A stretch of DNA of 64,000 nucleotides from Tolumonas osonensis (GTDB taxonomy: Bacteria; Pseudomonadota; Gammaproteobacteria; Enterobacterales; Aeromonadaceae), in assembly GCF_014202415.1 (NCBI RefSeq), contig NZ_JACHGR010000006.1, forward strand, positions 1 through 64,000. Direction: 5' to 3'. Made by a program: the position numbers and the translations under genes. This document shows positions 19,063 to 26,907 of this stretch, piece by piece (the stretch's first letter is position 1; the number at the start of each line of letters is the position of its first letter). A model generated the notes under the pieces. It was not told the origin of the DNA. It saw nothing but the letters and a program-made list of their open reading frames with translations, and did no database searches.

Positions 19063-19373
19063 ATCACTGGACCCTGATTATCGGCATGATGCTGGTGACC
19101 TTCCTGCCACGCTATTTGCCCTTGCTGCTGGCCGGAAAGATGGAATTTCCTGAATGGCTGGAGCGTGCTTTCAACTATGTGCCGATTGCGGTGCTGAGTG
19201 CCATTATTGCTCAGACGACCCTGATCCACGACGGCGCCGTACAGCTGAACTGGCACAACGCCCATTTGATTGCCGCACTGGCCGCATTTGTGGTTGCGCT
19301 GAAATGCAACCGTCAGCTGGTGGTGATCAGCTGTGGCCTGCTGGTATTTGGCCTGATGCGCTGGTGGTTGTGA
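19059..19373 (+). CDS. azlD: AzlD family branched-chain amino acid exporter, small subunit
   Basis: 104 residues, beginning at the ATG that overlaps the azlC stop. Four hydrophobic segments and the family motif TFLPRYLPLLL near the N-terminus are present. AzlD proteins (YgaH, BrnE) pair with AzlC in the membrane; the overlap indicates coupled translation. The gene ends just before a terminator shared with lysC. Confidence 0.88.
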   Translation: MNHWTLIIGMMLVTFLPRYLPLLLAGKMEFPEWLERAFNYVPIAVLSAIIAQTTLIHDGAVQLNWHNAHLIAALAAFVVALKCNRQLVVISCGLLVFGLMRWWL

Positions 19374-19380
19374 CCAAAAG

Positions 19381-19411
19381 AAAAGGGCGTCACTTCAACT
19401 GACGCCCTTTT
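19381..19411. terminator. Bidirectional terminator between azlD and lysC
   Basis: Perfect 12-bp stem AAAAGGGCGTCA / TGACGCCCTTTT with loop CTTCAAC, A-rich on one flank and T-rich on the other. Confidence 0.9.
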
Positions 19412-19428
19412 AACGGATATTTAAACGA

Positions 19429-20784
19429 TTACTTCGTCAGCAAACGCTGGTGCAGCTTCTGTACAACCAGAGAAGCATCTGATTCCGGAACCAGGAAACA
19501 GAGGTTATGCGTGCTGGCACCGTAGCAGATCATGCGGACGTTGTGTTCGCTGACCGCATCGAATACCTGAGTACCCACGCCATTCACTTCGCTCATGCGG
19601 TTACCGATCAGGGCCACCAGCGCCAGATCGCTTTCTACTTTCACTTTACAGAACGCATTCAGTTCCGCCAGTACTGCATCGCTCAGAACAGAACGGCCAC
19701 TGGACTGACTGCCGGTCTGATCCAGCGTGATAGCAACGCTGATTTCGGAGGTGGTGATCAGATCAACCGAGATACCGTGTTTGGCCAGAATGGTGAATAC
19801 CTGCGCCAGGAAACCACAGGCGTGCAGCATGTTCGGGCTGTGCAGGGTCAGCAGGATCTGGTTACGGCGTAATGTTACCGCACGGAACAGCGGGCTGGAT
19901 TCGGTGGTATCACGCACCCAGGTGCCACCGGCGGCCGGATCTTTACTGGAGCCGACGAATACCGGAATGCCTTTACGTACCGCTGGCTGCAGCGTCGCCG
20001 GATGCAGCACTTTGGCACCGAAAGTCGCCATTTCAGCGGCTTCAGAGAAGGTGATTTCAGGAATAGGATGTGCTTCTTTCACCAGACGTGGATCGGTGGT
20101 GTAGATACCTGGCACGTCAGTCCAGATTTCCAGTTCATCAACACCCAGTGCCTCTGCCAGCAGAGCTGCACTGAAGTCACTACCACCGCGACCTAACGTC
20201 GTGGTCTGGCCATCCGCGTTCGCACCGATGAAACCCTGGGTGATCACGATATGATCTTTCAGCAACGGCGCCATGTCCTGCTGAGCCAGATTGTGAATGG
20301 CTTCAATCGCCGGGGTGGCACGGCCAAAACGGCTGTCGGTACGCATGATCTTGCGTACATCAAACCATACCGCTTTGTGGCCCAGCTGATTCATCATTTC
20401 AGTGAACAGACGAGTCGACATCAGTTCACCCTGCGCCACCAGACGATCTTCCAGCGCAGCGTCGCTGTTCTGGGTAGCCTGACGAGCCATGTCGGCGATT
20501 TCTTTCAGAATGCCGTCCATGGTTTCGCGCAGTGGGGAAGGGTTACCCAATTCACTCAGAATGTTGTCCTGAATGGATTTCAGTTTTTTCAGATGAATTT
20601 CCTGCTCGGTAGCAGACAATGTTCCGCGCGCCAGATCAACCAGCAGGTTGGTTACACCGGAACTGGCACTCAGCACCACAACACGGGTGTTGGCAGTTTG
20701 AGTAACGATGGCTGCGCAACGGCGCATGGCTTCGGCATCGGCGACACTTGTGCCACCAAATTTAGCAACAGTAACCTTGCTCAC
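19429..20784 (-). CDS. lysC: Lysine-sensitive aspartate kinase III
   Basis: 451 residues; E. coli LysC has 449. It phosphorylates aspartate, the first step of lysine, threonine and methionine synthesis. The start is GTG at 20784, preceded by AAGGAGA; the next residues KVTVAKFGGTSVADAEAMRRC are the kinase N-terminal signature. Kinase-domain segments GRGGSDFSAALLAEAL and the C-terminal ACT region (LHSPNMLHACGFLAQVFTILAKHGISVDLITTSEISV) are present. The ACT domain gives lysine feedback. A lysine riboswitch in the leader adds genetic control. It is monofunctional, with no homoserine dehydrogenase domain. Confidence 0.95.
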   Translation of the reverse strand: MSKVTVAKFGGTSVADAEAMRRCAAIVTQTANTRVVVLSASSGVTNLLVDLARGTLSATEQEIHLKKLKSIQDNILSELGNPSPLRETMDGILKEIADMARQATQNSDAALEDRLVAQGELMSTRLFTEMMNQLGHKAVWFDVRKIMRTDSRFGRATPAIEAIHNLAQQDMAPLLKDHIVITQGFIGANADGQTTTLGRGGSDFSAALLAEALGVDELEIWTDVPGIYTTDPRLVKEAHPIPEITFSEAAEMATFGAKVLHPATLQPAVRKGIPVFVGSSKDPAAGGTWVRDTTESSPLFRAVTLRRNQILLTLHSPNMLHACGFLAQVFTILAKHGISVDLITTSEISVAITLDQTGSQSSGRSVLSDAVLAELNAFCKVKVESDLALVALIGNRMSEVNGVGTQVFDAVSEHNVRMICYGASTHNLCFLVPESDASLVVQKLHQRLLTK

Positions 20785-20865
20785 GGGCTCTCCTTGAATA
20801 AGCAGGTATAACAAACTGATACAACGAAGGTGCAACTTGTGCGGCAGGAAGGGATATTCTTTCCA

Positions 20866-21030
20866 GCCAGAAGCGCTCCACCCTCAGGTGACAGCCCGGA
20901 GGATTCAGCCCCCGCAGCCGACAAACAGCATCGCCAAAGATGGTGTCTATCTCGGCGTTATACCCCCTGACTGACCTTCAACGGTTTTGGCACCTGTTGT
21001 CAGCGACCTGGATAACGCTCCTCTTCTGGC
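20866..21030 (-). ncRNA. Lysine riboswitch (L box) in the lysC leader
   Basis: Read on the minus strand, the P1 helix is GCCAGAAG (21030-21023) paired with CTTCTGGC (20873-20866). Between them lie the conserved aptamer blocks in order: AGAGGAGCG, GGGGGTATAACGCCGAG, GTCGGCTGCGGGGGCTGAAT, CTGTCACCTGAGGGTGGAGCG. This closely follows the E. coli lysC riboswitch. The aptamer ends 81 nt before the GTG start. I see no clear U-tract terminator in that interval, so control of translation or decay, as in E. coli, is more likely than attenuation. Confidence 0.93.
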
Positions 21031-21292
21031 CCCATTTAACGTGTCAGCGGATGGCAACACTATGCTCATCGGCGCTGCGTCTGATGGGGTGCAAATTTAT
21101 GCATTTGCCTGCGCATTGTAACAGGCTAACACCAAAAAGGGGAATCCCTCATGCACGATCAACAGTACACAAAAATAAATATTGAATGATTTCAGTGCTT
21201 TTTACGCGGGAGAAGTGTGATGGCGGTTTGACTTTATGTTAATAGTCGGTAACGAATGCAACAAACTGTGACGACTGACACGAACCATAATA
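21031..21292. other. Intergenic stretch between lysine riboswitch and sRNA candidate
   Basis: The lysC promoter must lie here on the minus strand. A TTGACT hexamer at 21228-21233 on the plus strand lacks a matching -10 at the right distance. No open frame has coding character. Nothing else is supported. Confidence 0.4.
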
Positions 21293-21380
21293 GGGCAAGT
21301 TGGTAGATTCCCGATTGTGGAAACCAGAAATCTCCATTGCCAAACCGGGGCCGGACTATTTTACGGCCCCGTCTTTTTTT
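21293..21380 (+). ncRNA. Candidate small RNA with strong terminator between lysC and argA
   Basis: On the plus strand nested pairings precede a perfect 8-bp terminator: GGCAA/TTGCC enclosing AGATT/AATCT, then CGGGGCCG (21346-21353) / CGGCCCCG (21364-21371) and TCTTTTTTT. No protein frame leads to this terminator, and the U-tract is on the wrong strand to serve argA. CATAAT at 21286-21291 could be a -10 box; no good -35 is seen. I do not recognise a known sRNA family. Confidence 0.45.
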
Positions 21381-21395
21381 GCTTTTCTTATTTTT

Positions 21396-22724
21396 CTACA
21401 GACTTTTCATCAGGATCTTGGAACGACGCTGGTAGTTATACAGGCGCTGTTTTTCCATGGGTAACGCTTCTACCTCAACCGGCTCAAAACCACGTTCACG
21501 GAACCAGTGGATAGAACGGGTCGTCAGTACAAACAGTTTCTGGATGTTTTTGGCGCGGGCCAGATCTTCAATCTGCGATACCATACGATCACCGCGGTTA
21601 GAACTGCGATATTCCGGATGTACTGCCACACAGGCCATCTCAGCCATGGCTTCTTCTGGGAACGGATACAGTGCCGCACAGGCGATGATCATGCCGTCAC
21701 GTTCGATGATGAAGAAGTTATCGATCTGCATTTCCAGCTGTTCGCGGGAACGCTTGACCAGAATACCTTCCGCTTCCAGCGGACGGATCAGATCCATGAT
21801 GCCACCGATATCATCAATGGTGGCGGCGCGGGCCTGTTCCGCACTGTGGCGTACGATCTGTGTACCGATACCATCGCGCGTAAACAGTTCCTGAACCAGC
21901 GCGCCATCTTCCCGGTAACTGACCAGGTGACTGCGGGCTACGCCGCCGCGGCAGGCTGCAATCGCAGAACGGAAATAACGCGCGGTGCCTGAACTGTCCT
22001 CACCGGCTTCTTCAAGACGGCTCAGGTATTCTTCTGCCTGTTCCGGGAATAACTCGGCAACAACCTCGCCGTTATCGTTAATCACACCCTGATGGGAACA
22101 GAATGAAATCAGCTTGTCGGCATTCAGCGCGATAGCGACTTTGGCGGCCACCTCTTCCGAGCTGACACTGAAGCTCTCACCGGTAACGGAGAAACCCAAA
22201 GGCGAGATCAGAACAATGTTCTGCTGATCCAGCTGACGTTTGACACCGTCGGCATCAACCCGGCGAACACGGCCGCCATGGCAATAATCAACACCCTCAT
22301 CCACGCCCAGTGGCTGAGAAGTGACGAAGTTACCACTGACTACGTTCAGATGAGCGCCCGCCATCGGGGTATTAATCAGACCCATCGACATTTTGGCCAT
22401 GATATCCATTTGCATACCACCACAGACTTGTTTGATAACGCTGAACGTTTCATCGTCTGTTACGCGGATATGTTTATGAAAGCGCAGAGGAATATTATCC
22501 TGAATCAGTGCCGCGTCGATTTGCGGTCGGGCACCGAAAACCAATACCAGTCTGATCCCCAGACTGTGCAGCAGAGCGATGTCTGCAATCAGTGAGGAAA
22601 AGTTTTCATCAGCAACGGTTTCACCACTCAGCATGATCACAAATGTAGAACCACGGTGATGGTTTACATAAGGAGTCGAGTGACGGAACGCATGCACCAG
22701 CATTGCATCTCTTTCACGTACCAT
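21396..22724 (-). CDS. argA: N-acetylglutamate synthase
   Basis: 442 residues, as in E. coli ArgA. It makes N-acetylglutamate from acetyl-CoA and glutamate, the first arginine step. The N-terminal amino-acid-kinase-like domain (residues ~20-280: [52 protein letters not shown]) binds arginine for feedback. The C-terminal GNAT domain has [35 protein letters not shown] and ends with [10 protein letters not shown]. The start [19 protein letters not shown] aligns with E. coli. It is transcribed alone, divergent from the HAD gene. Confidence 0.95.
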   Translation of the reverse strand: MVRERDAMLVHAFRHSTPYVNHHRGSTFVIMLSGETVADENFSSLIADIALLHSLGIRLVLVFGARPQIDAALIQDNIPLRFHKHIRVTDDETFSVIKQVCGGMQMDIMAKMSMGLINTPMAGAHLNVVSGNFVTSQPLGVDEGVDYCHGGRVRRVDADGVKRQLDQQNIVLISPLGFSVTGESFSVSSEEVAAKVAIALNADKLISFCSHQGVINDNGEVVAELFPEQAEEYLSRLEEAGEDSSGTARYFRSAIAACRGGVARSHLVSYREDGALVQELFTRDGIGTQIVRHSAEQARAATIDDIGGIMDLIRPLEAEGILVKRSREQLEMQIDNFFIIERDGMIIACAALYPFPEEAMAEMACVAVHPEYRSSNRGDRMVSQIEDLARAKNIQKLFVLTTRSIHWFRERGFEPVEVEALPMEKQRLYNYQRRSKILMKSL

Positions 22725-22872
22725 GGTTGGTCATGTCCTAACATCAAAAGTAGCGCTATGATGGTAAAAAACCCCACTCGCATCAAGTATAAATAATCAT
22801 ATTTTTTGATTTTTTATGTATTTTGTAGCGATAGGAAACAAGCAGCAGGATATAAATGAGGAGAACAGCGGA

Positions 22873-23529
22873 ATGGTAAAAGCGATCTGTTTTGATTTTG
22901 ACGGCACGCTGGTGGATTCCGAGCATCTGCATTATGCCGCATGGCAGGCAGAATTGCAGCCTTTTGGCTGTTCGCTGGAGAAAAGCCGCTATATGGCGCA
23001 GTTCTCGGGTGTGTCTACTTTTGCCACGGCAGAAACGTTGATCCGTGACTATCAGTTACCGATCGCGATTGAGCAACTGATGGATCAGAAAACAGCCCGT
23101 TTTCTCGCGTTATTACAGACCGAACTGCCGGTACCGATGCCCGGCGCCGAAGCGCTACTGCAGAAAATTCAGCAGACGGAACTGGCCATGGCACTGGTCA
23201 CCGGTTCCTATCGCTGTGAAATTGAACCGGTACTGGAAAACCTGGGCTGGCGTGATTTCTTTCCATTGATTGTGACCCGGGATGATGTGCAACATGCCAA
23301 GCCGCATCCGGAGCCTTATCTGACCGCGCTTGAACGGTTAAATCTCTCTGCGACGGAATGCCTGGCGCTGGAGGATTCACCCACTGGCATTCGCAGTGCG
23401 CATGATGCGGGTCTGACCGTTCTGGCAGTGACGACCGTACATACCACCCTGGCGACCGACGCGGGGTACAGTGAACTGTTCTATTCGTTGCAGGCAGTGG
23501 GCGAGCATGTCGCGCAACTGATCAGATGA
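22873..23529 (+). CDS. HAD-superfamily sugar-phosphatase (subfamily IA)
   Basis: 218 residues from MVKAICFDFDGTLVDSEHLH. The four HAD motifs are visible: DFDGTLVDSE (nucleophile and acid/base Asp), VTGSY (motif II T), K in AKPHPEPY (motif III) and LEDSPTG (motif IV). It has the beta-phosphoglucomutase/YniC-like cap arrangement, so small sugar phosphates are the likely substrates. The ATG at 22873 is chosen because AGGAGA and the conserved N-terminus lie there; the frame extends to 22816 without family similarity. The exact substrate is unknown. Confidence 0.85.
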   Translation: MVKAICFDFDGTLVDSEHLHYAAWQAELQPFGCSLEKSRYMAQFSGVSTFATAETLIRDYQLPIAIEQLMDQKTARFLALLQTELPVPMPGAEALLQKIQQTELAMALVTGSYRCEIEPVLENLGWRDFFPLIVTRDDVQHAKPHPEPYLTALERLNLSATECLALEDSPTGIRSAHDAGLTVLAVTTVHTTLATDAGYSELFYSLQAVGEHVAQLIR

Positions 23530-23655
23530 TCCATTGACCCCGTGTGATGCTGCAAGCGCAGAATCATCTGAATTTTTCATTTAAATGTTGTAGTTTCAGC
23601 CGGAAAACGGGTATTAAATCAGCAGGATAATAATGGAAAACAGAGGGCGTCACGG

Positions 23656-24120
23656 ATGTTAAACAAACAGGTAAATTTTATTGTCGATACTCAGGGCAAT
23701 CGGGTTGCGGCGGTCGTTCCTATCGATATATTTGATGACTTAATGGTTCTGCAAAAAGCACTCATGACAAACAAGCCCGGTGAGCGGGAACTGTATCGTT
23801 TTCTGGTCAAGGATGCGGAAGCCAGCGGTTATCCGGTAGGGCAGCGTTATAAGCCCGGCTTTATGATAACGCAGGGCTCTACGGCAACGCTGGAGCAGGC
23901 GGGATCGTTACGTCAGGCGGTGATCGATCTGCGTAATAATCTGCTTGTCAAAGGTGTGCTGGTGCGGACCAAAGACCGCTATCTGTTTACCGATGACTAT
24001 CTGTTTAACAGCCCGAGTCTGGCTGCCAGTCTGATTGCCGGTAATAACCGCAGTGGTCTGGATGCCTGGAGTAATGACGCCGGGTTTACATTGAAACAGT
24101 CCGGCTACGGGAAAAAATAA
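23656..24120 (+). CDS. DUF4357 domain protein
   Basis: 154 residues. The N-terminus (KQVNFIVDTQGNRVAAVVPIDIFDDLMVLQKAL) looks like an antitoxin-type beta strand and helix module. The C-terminal ~90 residues carry the DUF4357 pattern: TLEQAGSLRQAVIDLRNNLLVKGVL, then YLFTDDYLFNSPSLAASLIAGNNRSGLDAWSN. That domain often occurs at the ends of DNA-modifying or nuclease proteins, but its role is unknown. Here it ends 6 nt before polB and is probably co-transcribed with it. GAGGG lies 9 nt before the ATG. No partner toxin is seen. Confidence 0.7.
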   Translation: MLNKQVNFIVDTQGNRVAAVVPIDIFDDLMVLQKALMTNKPGERELYRFLVKDAEASGYPVGQRYKPGFMITQGSTATLEQAGSLRQAVIDLRNNLLVKGVLVRTKDRYLFTDDYLFNSPSLAASLIAGNNRSGLDAWSNDAGFTLKQSGYGKK

Positions 24121-24126
24121 TCGTTG

Positions 24127-26502
24127 ATGTTTACCGCGCACCAGACAGGGTTTCTGCTGACCCGGCAAAGCCGGGATGTGGCTGACCATGCCCAGGCGGA
24201 ATACTGGCTGGTTACGGGAGACGGACCGGTCCGTTTGGTGCTGGAAGGCGAACTTCCCTGTTTTTATCTGCCGCTGAAAAATAAAGAACGGGCGCTGGAT
24301 CTGTTCCGTCAGCATCAGTTGCACGGGCGTTTGCGGACGACCCGGTTAAACACCTTTCTGCAGGAGCCGGTTTTGGCCTGCTGCTTTGCCTCCCTGGCGA
24401 GTTATCACCGCGCTGTCGAGTTACTGCATCTGCATCAGATTGATATTTACGAGAGCGATCTGCGCTTTGCGGATGTTTGTCTGATGAACCGGTTTATCAC
24501 CGCCGGTATGCGTTTCAGCGGGGAATACCGGCAACGTGCCGGTTACCGCGAAGTCAGCGTCACGGCGCTTGAACCCGCTGAAGTGACACAGAAGTTCCGG
24601 ATACTGTCACTGGATCTGGAATGTGCCATGAGCGGTGAGCTCTATTCTGTCGCCCTGCTGCTGCGTGAGCCGGATGGCCGTGAAATATCCCAGGTGATCA
24701 TGGTGGGCTCGCCTCAGCCAGCGGAGCAGAATATTGAATGGGTGAATGATGAATATTCGTTGCTGCTGGCGCTGGAGCGCTGGTTCCTGCGTCATGATCC
24801 GGATCTGATCATCGGCTGGAATGTGGTGAATTTTGACTTCCGGCTGTTACTGCGGCGGGCTGAATTTCACCGGCATCCGCTGCGCTGGGGAAGGGGACAA
24901 AGCCTGATGCGCTGGCGTCCGTCCCGGATGGATGATCAGCAGGGACAACTGGTTCTCCCCGGCCGGGTGGTACTGGACGGTATTGACGCATTAAAGTCTG
25001 CCACGTTCCGTTTTGAACGCTACGGGCTGGAATCGGTCGCACAGGAATTGCTGGGCCGCGGAAAAGCGATACATGATCCCGATGACCGCGTTGCCGAAAT
25101 CACCCGCCTGTTTCATCACGATAAGCCGGCGCTGGCGCATTACAATCTGGAAGATTGCCGGCTGGTGCTGGAAATTTTCGACAAGTGTCACCTGATACCG
25201 TTTCTTTGCCTGCGCAGCCAGCTGACCGGTCTGGAGCTGGATCGCTACGGTGGCTCTGTGGCCGCGTTTACCAATCTGTATCTGCCAAGGTTGCATCAGG
25301 CGGGTTATGTGGCGCCGAATCTGCCATATGGTGCAGTCGCCACCTCGCCGGGTGGCTATGTGATGAACTCGCTGCCCGGTTTTTATCACGATGTGCTGGT
25401 GCTGGATTTCAAGAGCCTGTATCCGAGTATTATCCGCACCTTTCATGTTGACCCTCTGGCACTGGTTCATGGCTTACAGGAGCCGGAAGAAGAGACTATT
25501 CCCGGTTATGTCGGTGGCCGTTTTTCCCGCTGTCATCACATCTTGCCGGGGCTGATCGCGCATTTGTGGGATGCCCGGGAACAGGCGAAAACGGAACGGG
25601 ATCAGCCGCGCTCGCAGGCGCTTAAAATTCTGATGAACGCCTTTTATGGCGTGATGGGATCGGTTGGCTGCCGCTTTTTTGATCCGCGTCTGGCTTCGGG
25701 CATTACCATGCGTGGCCACTGGATCATGCAGGAAACCCGCACCTTTATTGAATCGCATGGTTATACCGTCATTTACGGTGATACCGACTCGACCTTTGTC
25801 TGGCTGAAAAACCGGGTGAGTCCGGAGCAGGCGCAGCTGATTGGCAAACAACTGGTCGCGAAGATCAATCAGTGGTGGCGGGAACGGTTAAAGCAGGAGT
25901 TACAGCTGGATTCCTGCCTGGAACTGCAGTTTGAACGGCATTATCACCGTTTCCTGATGCCAACCTTGCGGGGAACGGAGCTTGGCAGTAAAAAACGTTA
26001 CGCCGGGCTGTGTTATGAGAACGGTGAAGACAAGCTGATCTTCAAAGGCATGGAGACGGTACGTTCCGACTGGACCGAACTGGCGAAGCAATTTCAGACC
26101 GGCCTGTATGAGCGGATTTTTTTGGAGCAGGATCCGCGTGCGTTTATCCGCGAAACCATCGAAAAAACCCAGCGGGGTGAACTGGATGAATGTCTGGTTT
26201 ACCGCAAACGGCTACGTCGCAAACTCGACGATTACGACAAAACGCAGCCACCCCATGTAAAAGCGGCCCGGCTGGCCGATGAAATCCGCAAGCAGCGGGG
26301 GCTGGCACCGCGTTATCAGCACCGCGGCTGGATCGAATATGTGATCACAACCCAGGGGCCGGAGCCACTGGCTTATCGGCAGCATCCGCTCGATTATCAG
26401 CACTATATTGAAAAACAGCTCAAGCCGGTGGCGGATGCCATCCTGCCTTTTATCCATCTGCAATTTGATCAAATCGTCGATACCCAGCTCTCGTTGTTTT
26501 AA
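24127..26502 (+). CDS. polB: DNA polymerase II
   Basis: 791 residues from ATG 24127 (a TTG immediately before is the alternative); E. coli PolB has 783. It is a family B polymerase with 3'-5' proofreading, used in repair and translesion restart. The exonuclease motifs SLDLECAMSG, GWNVVNFDFRLL and YNLEDCRL lie in residues ~155-350. Polymerase motifs are DFKSLYPSI (A), KILMNAFYGVMGS (B) and YGDTDSTFV (C, catalytic aspartates). All key acidic residues are present. No LexA box is evident upstream of the DUF4357-polB pair, unlike E. coli polB, which is SOS-induced. Confidence 0.95.
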   Translation: MFTAHQTGFLLTRQSRDVADHAQAEYWLVTGDGPVRLVLEGELPCFYLPLKNKERALDLFRQHQLHGRLRTTRLNTFLQEPVLACCFASLASYHRAVELLHLHQIDIYESDLRFADVCLMNRFITAGMRFSGEYRQRAGYREVSVTALEPAEVTQKFRILSLDLECAMSGELYSVALLLREPDGREISQVIMVGSPQPAEQNIEWVNDEYSLLLALERWFLRHDPDLIIGWNVVNFDFRLLLRRAEFHRHPLRWGRGQSLMRWRPSRMDDQQGQLVLPGRVVLDGIDALKSATFRFERYGLESVAQELLGRGKAIHDPDDRVAEITRLFHHDKPALAHYNLEDCRLVLEIFDKCHLIPFLCLRSQLTGLELDRYGGSVAAFTNLYLPRLHQAGYVAPNLPYGAVATSPGGYVMNSLPGFYHDVLVLDFKSLYPSIIRTFHVDPLALVHGLQEPEEETIPGYVGGRFSRCHHILPGLIAHLWDAREQAKTERDQPRSQALKILMNAFYGVMGSVGCRFFDPRLASGITMRGHWIMQETRTFIESHGYTVIYGDTDSTFVWLKNRVSPEQAQLIGKQLVAKINQWWRERLKQELQLDSCLELQFERHYHRFLMPTLRGTELGSKKRYAGLCYENGEDKLIFKGMETVRSDWTELAKQFQTGLYERIFLEQDPRAFIRETIEKTQRGELDECLVYRKRLRRKLDDYDKTQPPHVKAARLADEIRKQRGLAPRYQHRGWIEYVITTQGPEPLAYRQHPLDYQHYIEKQLKPVADAILPFIHLQFDQIVDTQLSLF

Positions 26503-26623
26503 CGGCGTTGCTGCTGTTGCCTGAATGTTAACCAGATGTTTTTGGTCTGTAATGGCACATTTCTTGATGAAATTAATTCATCCGGAAGGCGTATTTTCCG
26601 CATAAAACACTTTATTTTGTGAG

Positions 26624-26661
26624 GAGAATCATTACACTGAATCTTAGTAATAATGATTCTC
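26624..26661 (+). promoter_or_regulatory. Fur-type palindrome upstream of feoA
   Basis: GAGAATCATTAC (26624-26635) and GTAATAATGATTCTC (26647-26661) form an inverted repeat with the GATAATGATTCTC-like core of Fur boxes. It lies 18 bp before the feoA start and overlaps the longer alternative frame. Iron-dependent repression of feoABC is the expected outcome. Confidence 0.8.
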
Positions 26662-26679
26662 AATAACTGGTGGTTAGGT

Positions 26680-26907
26680 ATGTTACTGTCTGAATTAACA
26701 CCGGGACAAACAGCCCGCATCGTGAGCATGGTTCAGCTTGATCCTGCTGTAAGACGCAAATTGATGGCGATGGGTGTGCTTCCGTCGTCGGAAATTCGTT
26801 TTATCCGGCAGGCGCCGATGGGGGATCCGCTGCAAATCGCGACGTCCAGCATTACGCTATCCATTCAGACAGCCTTAGCCCGTTTGATAGAGGTGCAAGC
26901 CGTATGA
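26680..26907 (+). CDS. feoA: Ferrous iron transport protein A
   Basis: 75 residues from MLLSELTPGQTARIV, exactly the length of E. coli FeoA. It is a small SH3-like cytoplasmic protein needed for FeoB-driven Fe2+ uptake. Conserved: LxELxPGQxAxI at the start, RRKLMAMGVLPSSEIRFIRQAPMGDPLQI in the middle. The frame extends to 26653, but that ATG lies inside the Fur palindrome and is rejected. Its stop overlaps feoB as ATGA. Confidence 0.93.
   Translation: MLLSELTPGQTARIVSMVQLDPAVRRKLMAMGVLPSSEIRFIRQAPMGDPLQIATSSITLSIQTALARLIEVQAV

Noticed and set aside
22741-22800. ARG box (ArgR operator) upstream of argA
   Set aside because: AT-rich sequence such as AGTATAAATAATCATA is only loosely similar; no alignment fits the palindromic consensus at enough positions.
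23530-23655. LexA box upstream of the DUF4357-polB pair
   Set aside because: No CTGT-N8-ACAG or close variant found by eye.
26562-26575. FNR site near feoA
   Set aside because: TTGAT-GAAA-TTAAT: the left half is perfect but the right half matches only 2 of 5 consensus positions, so it is not supported.
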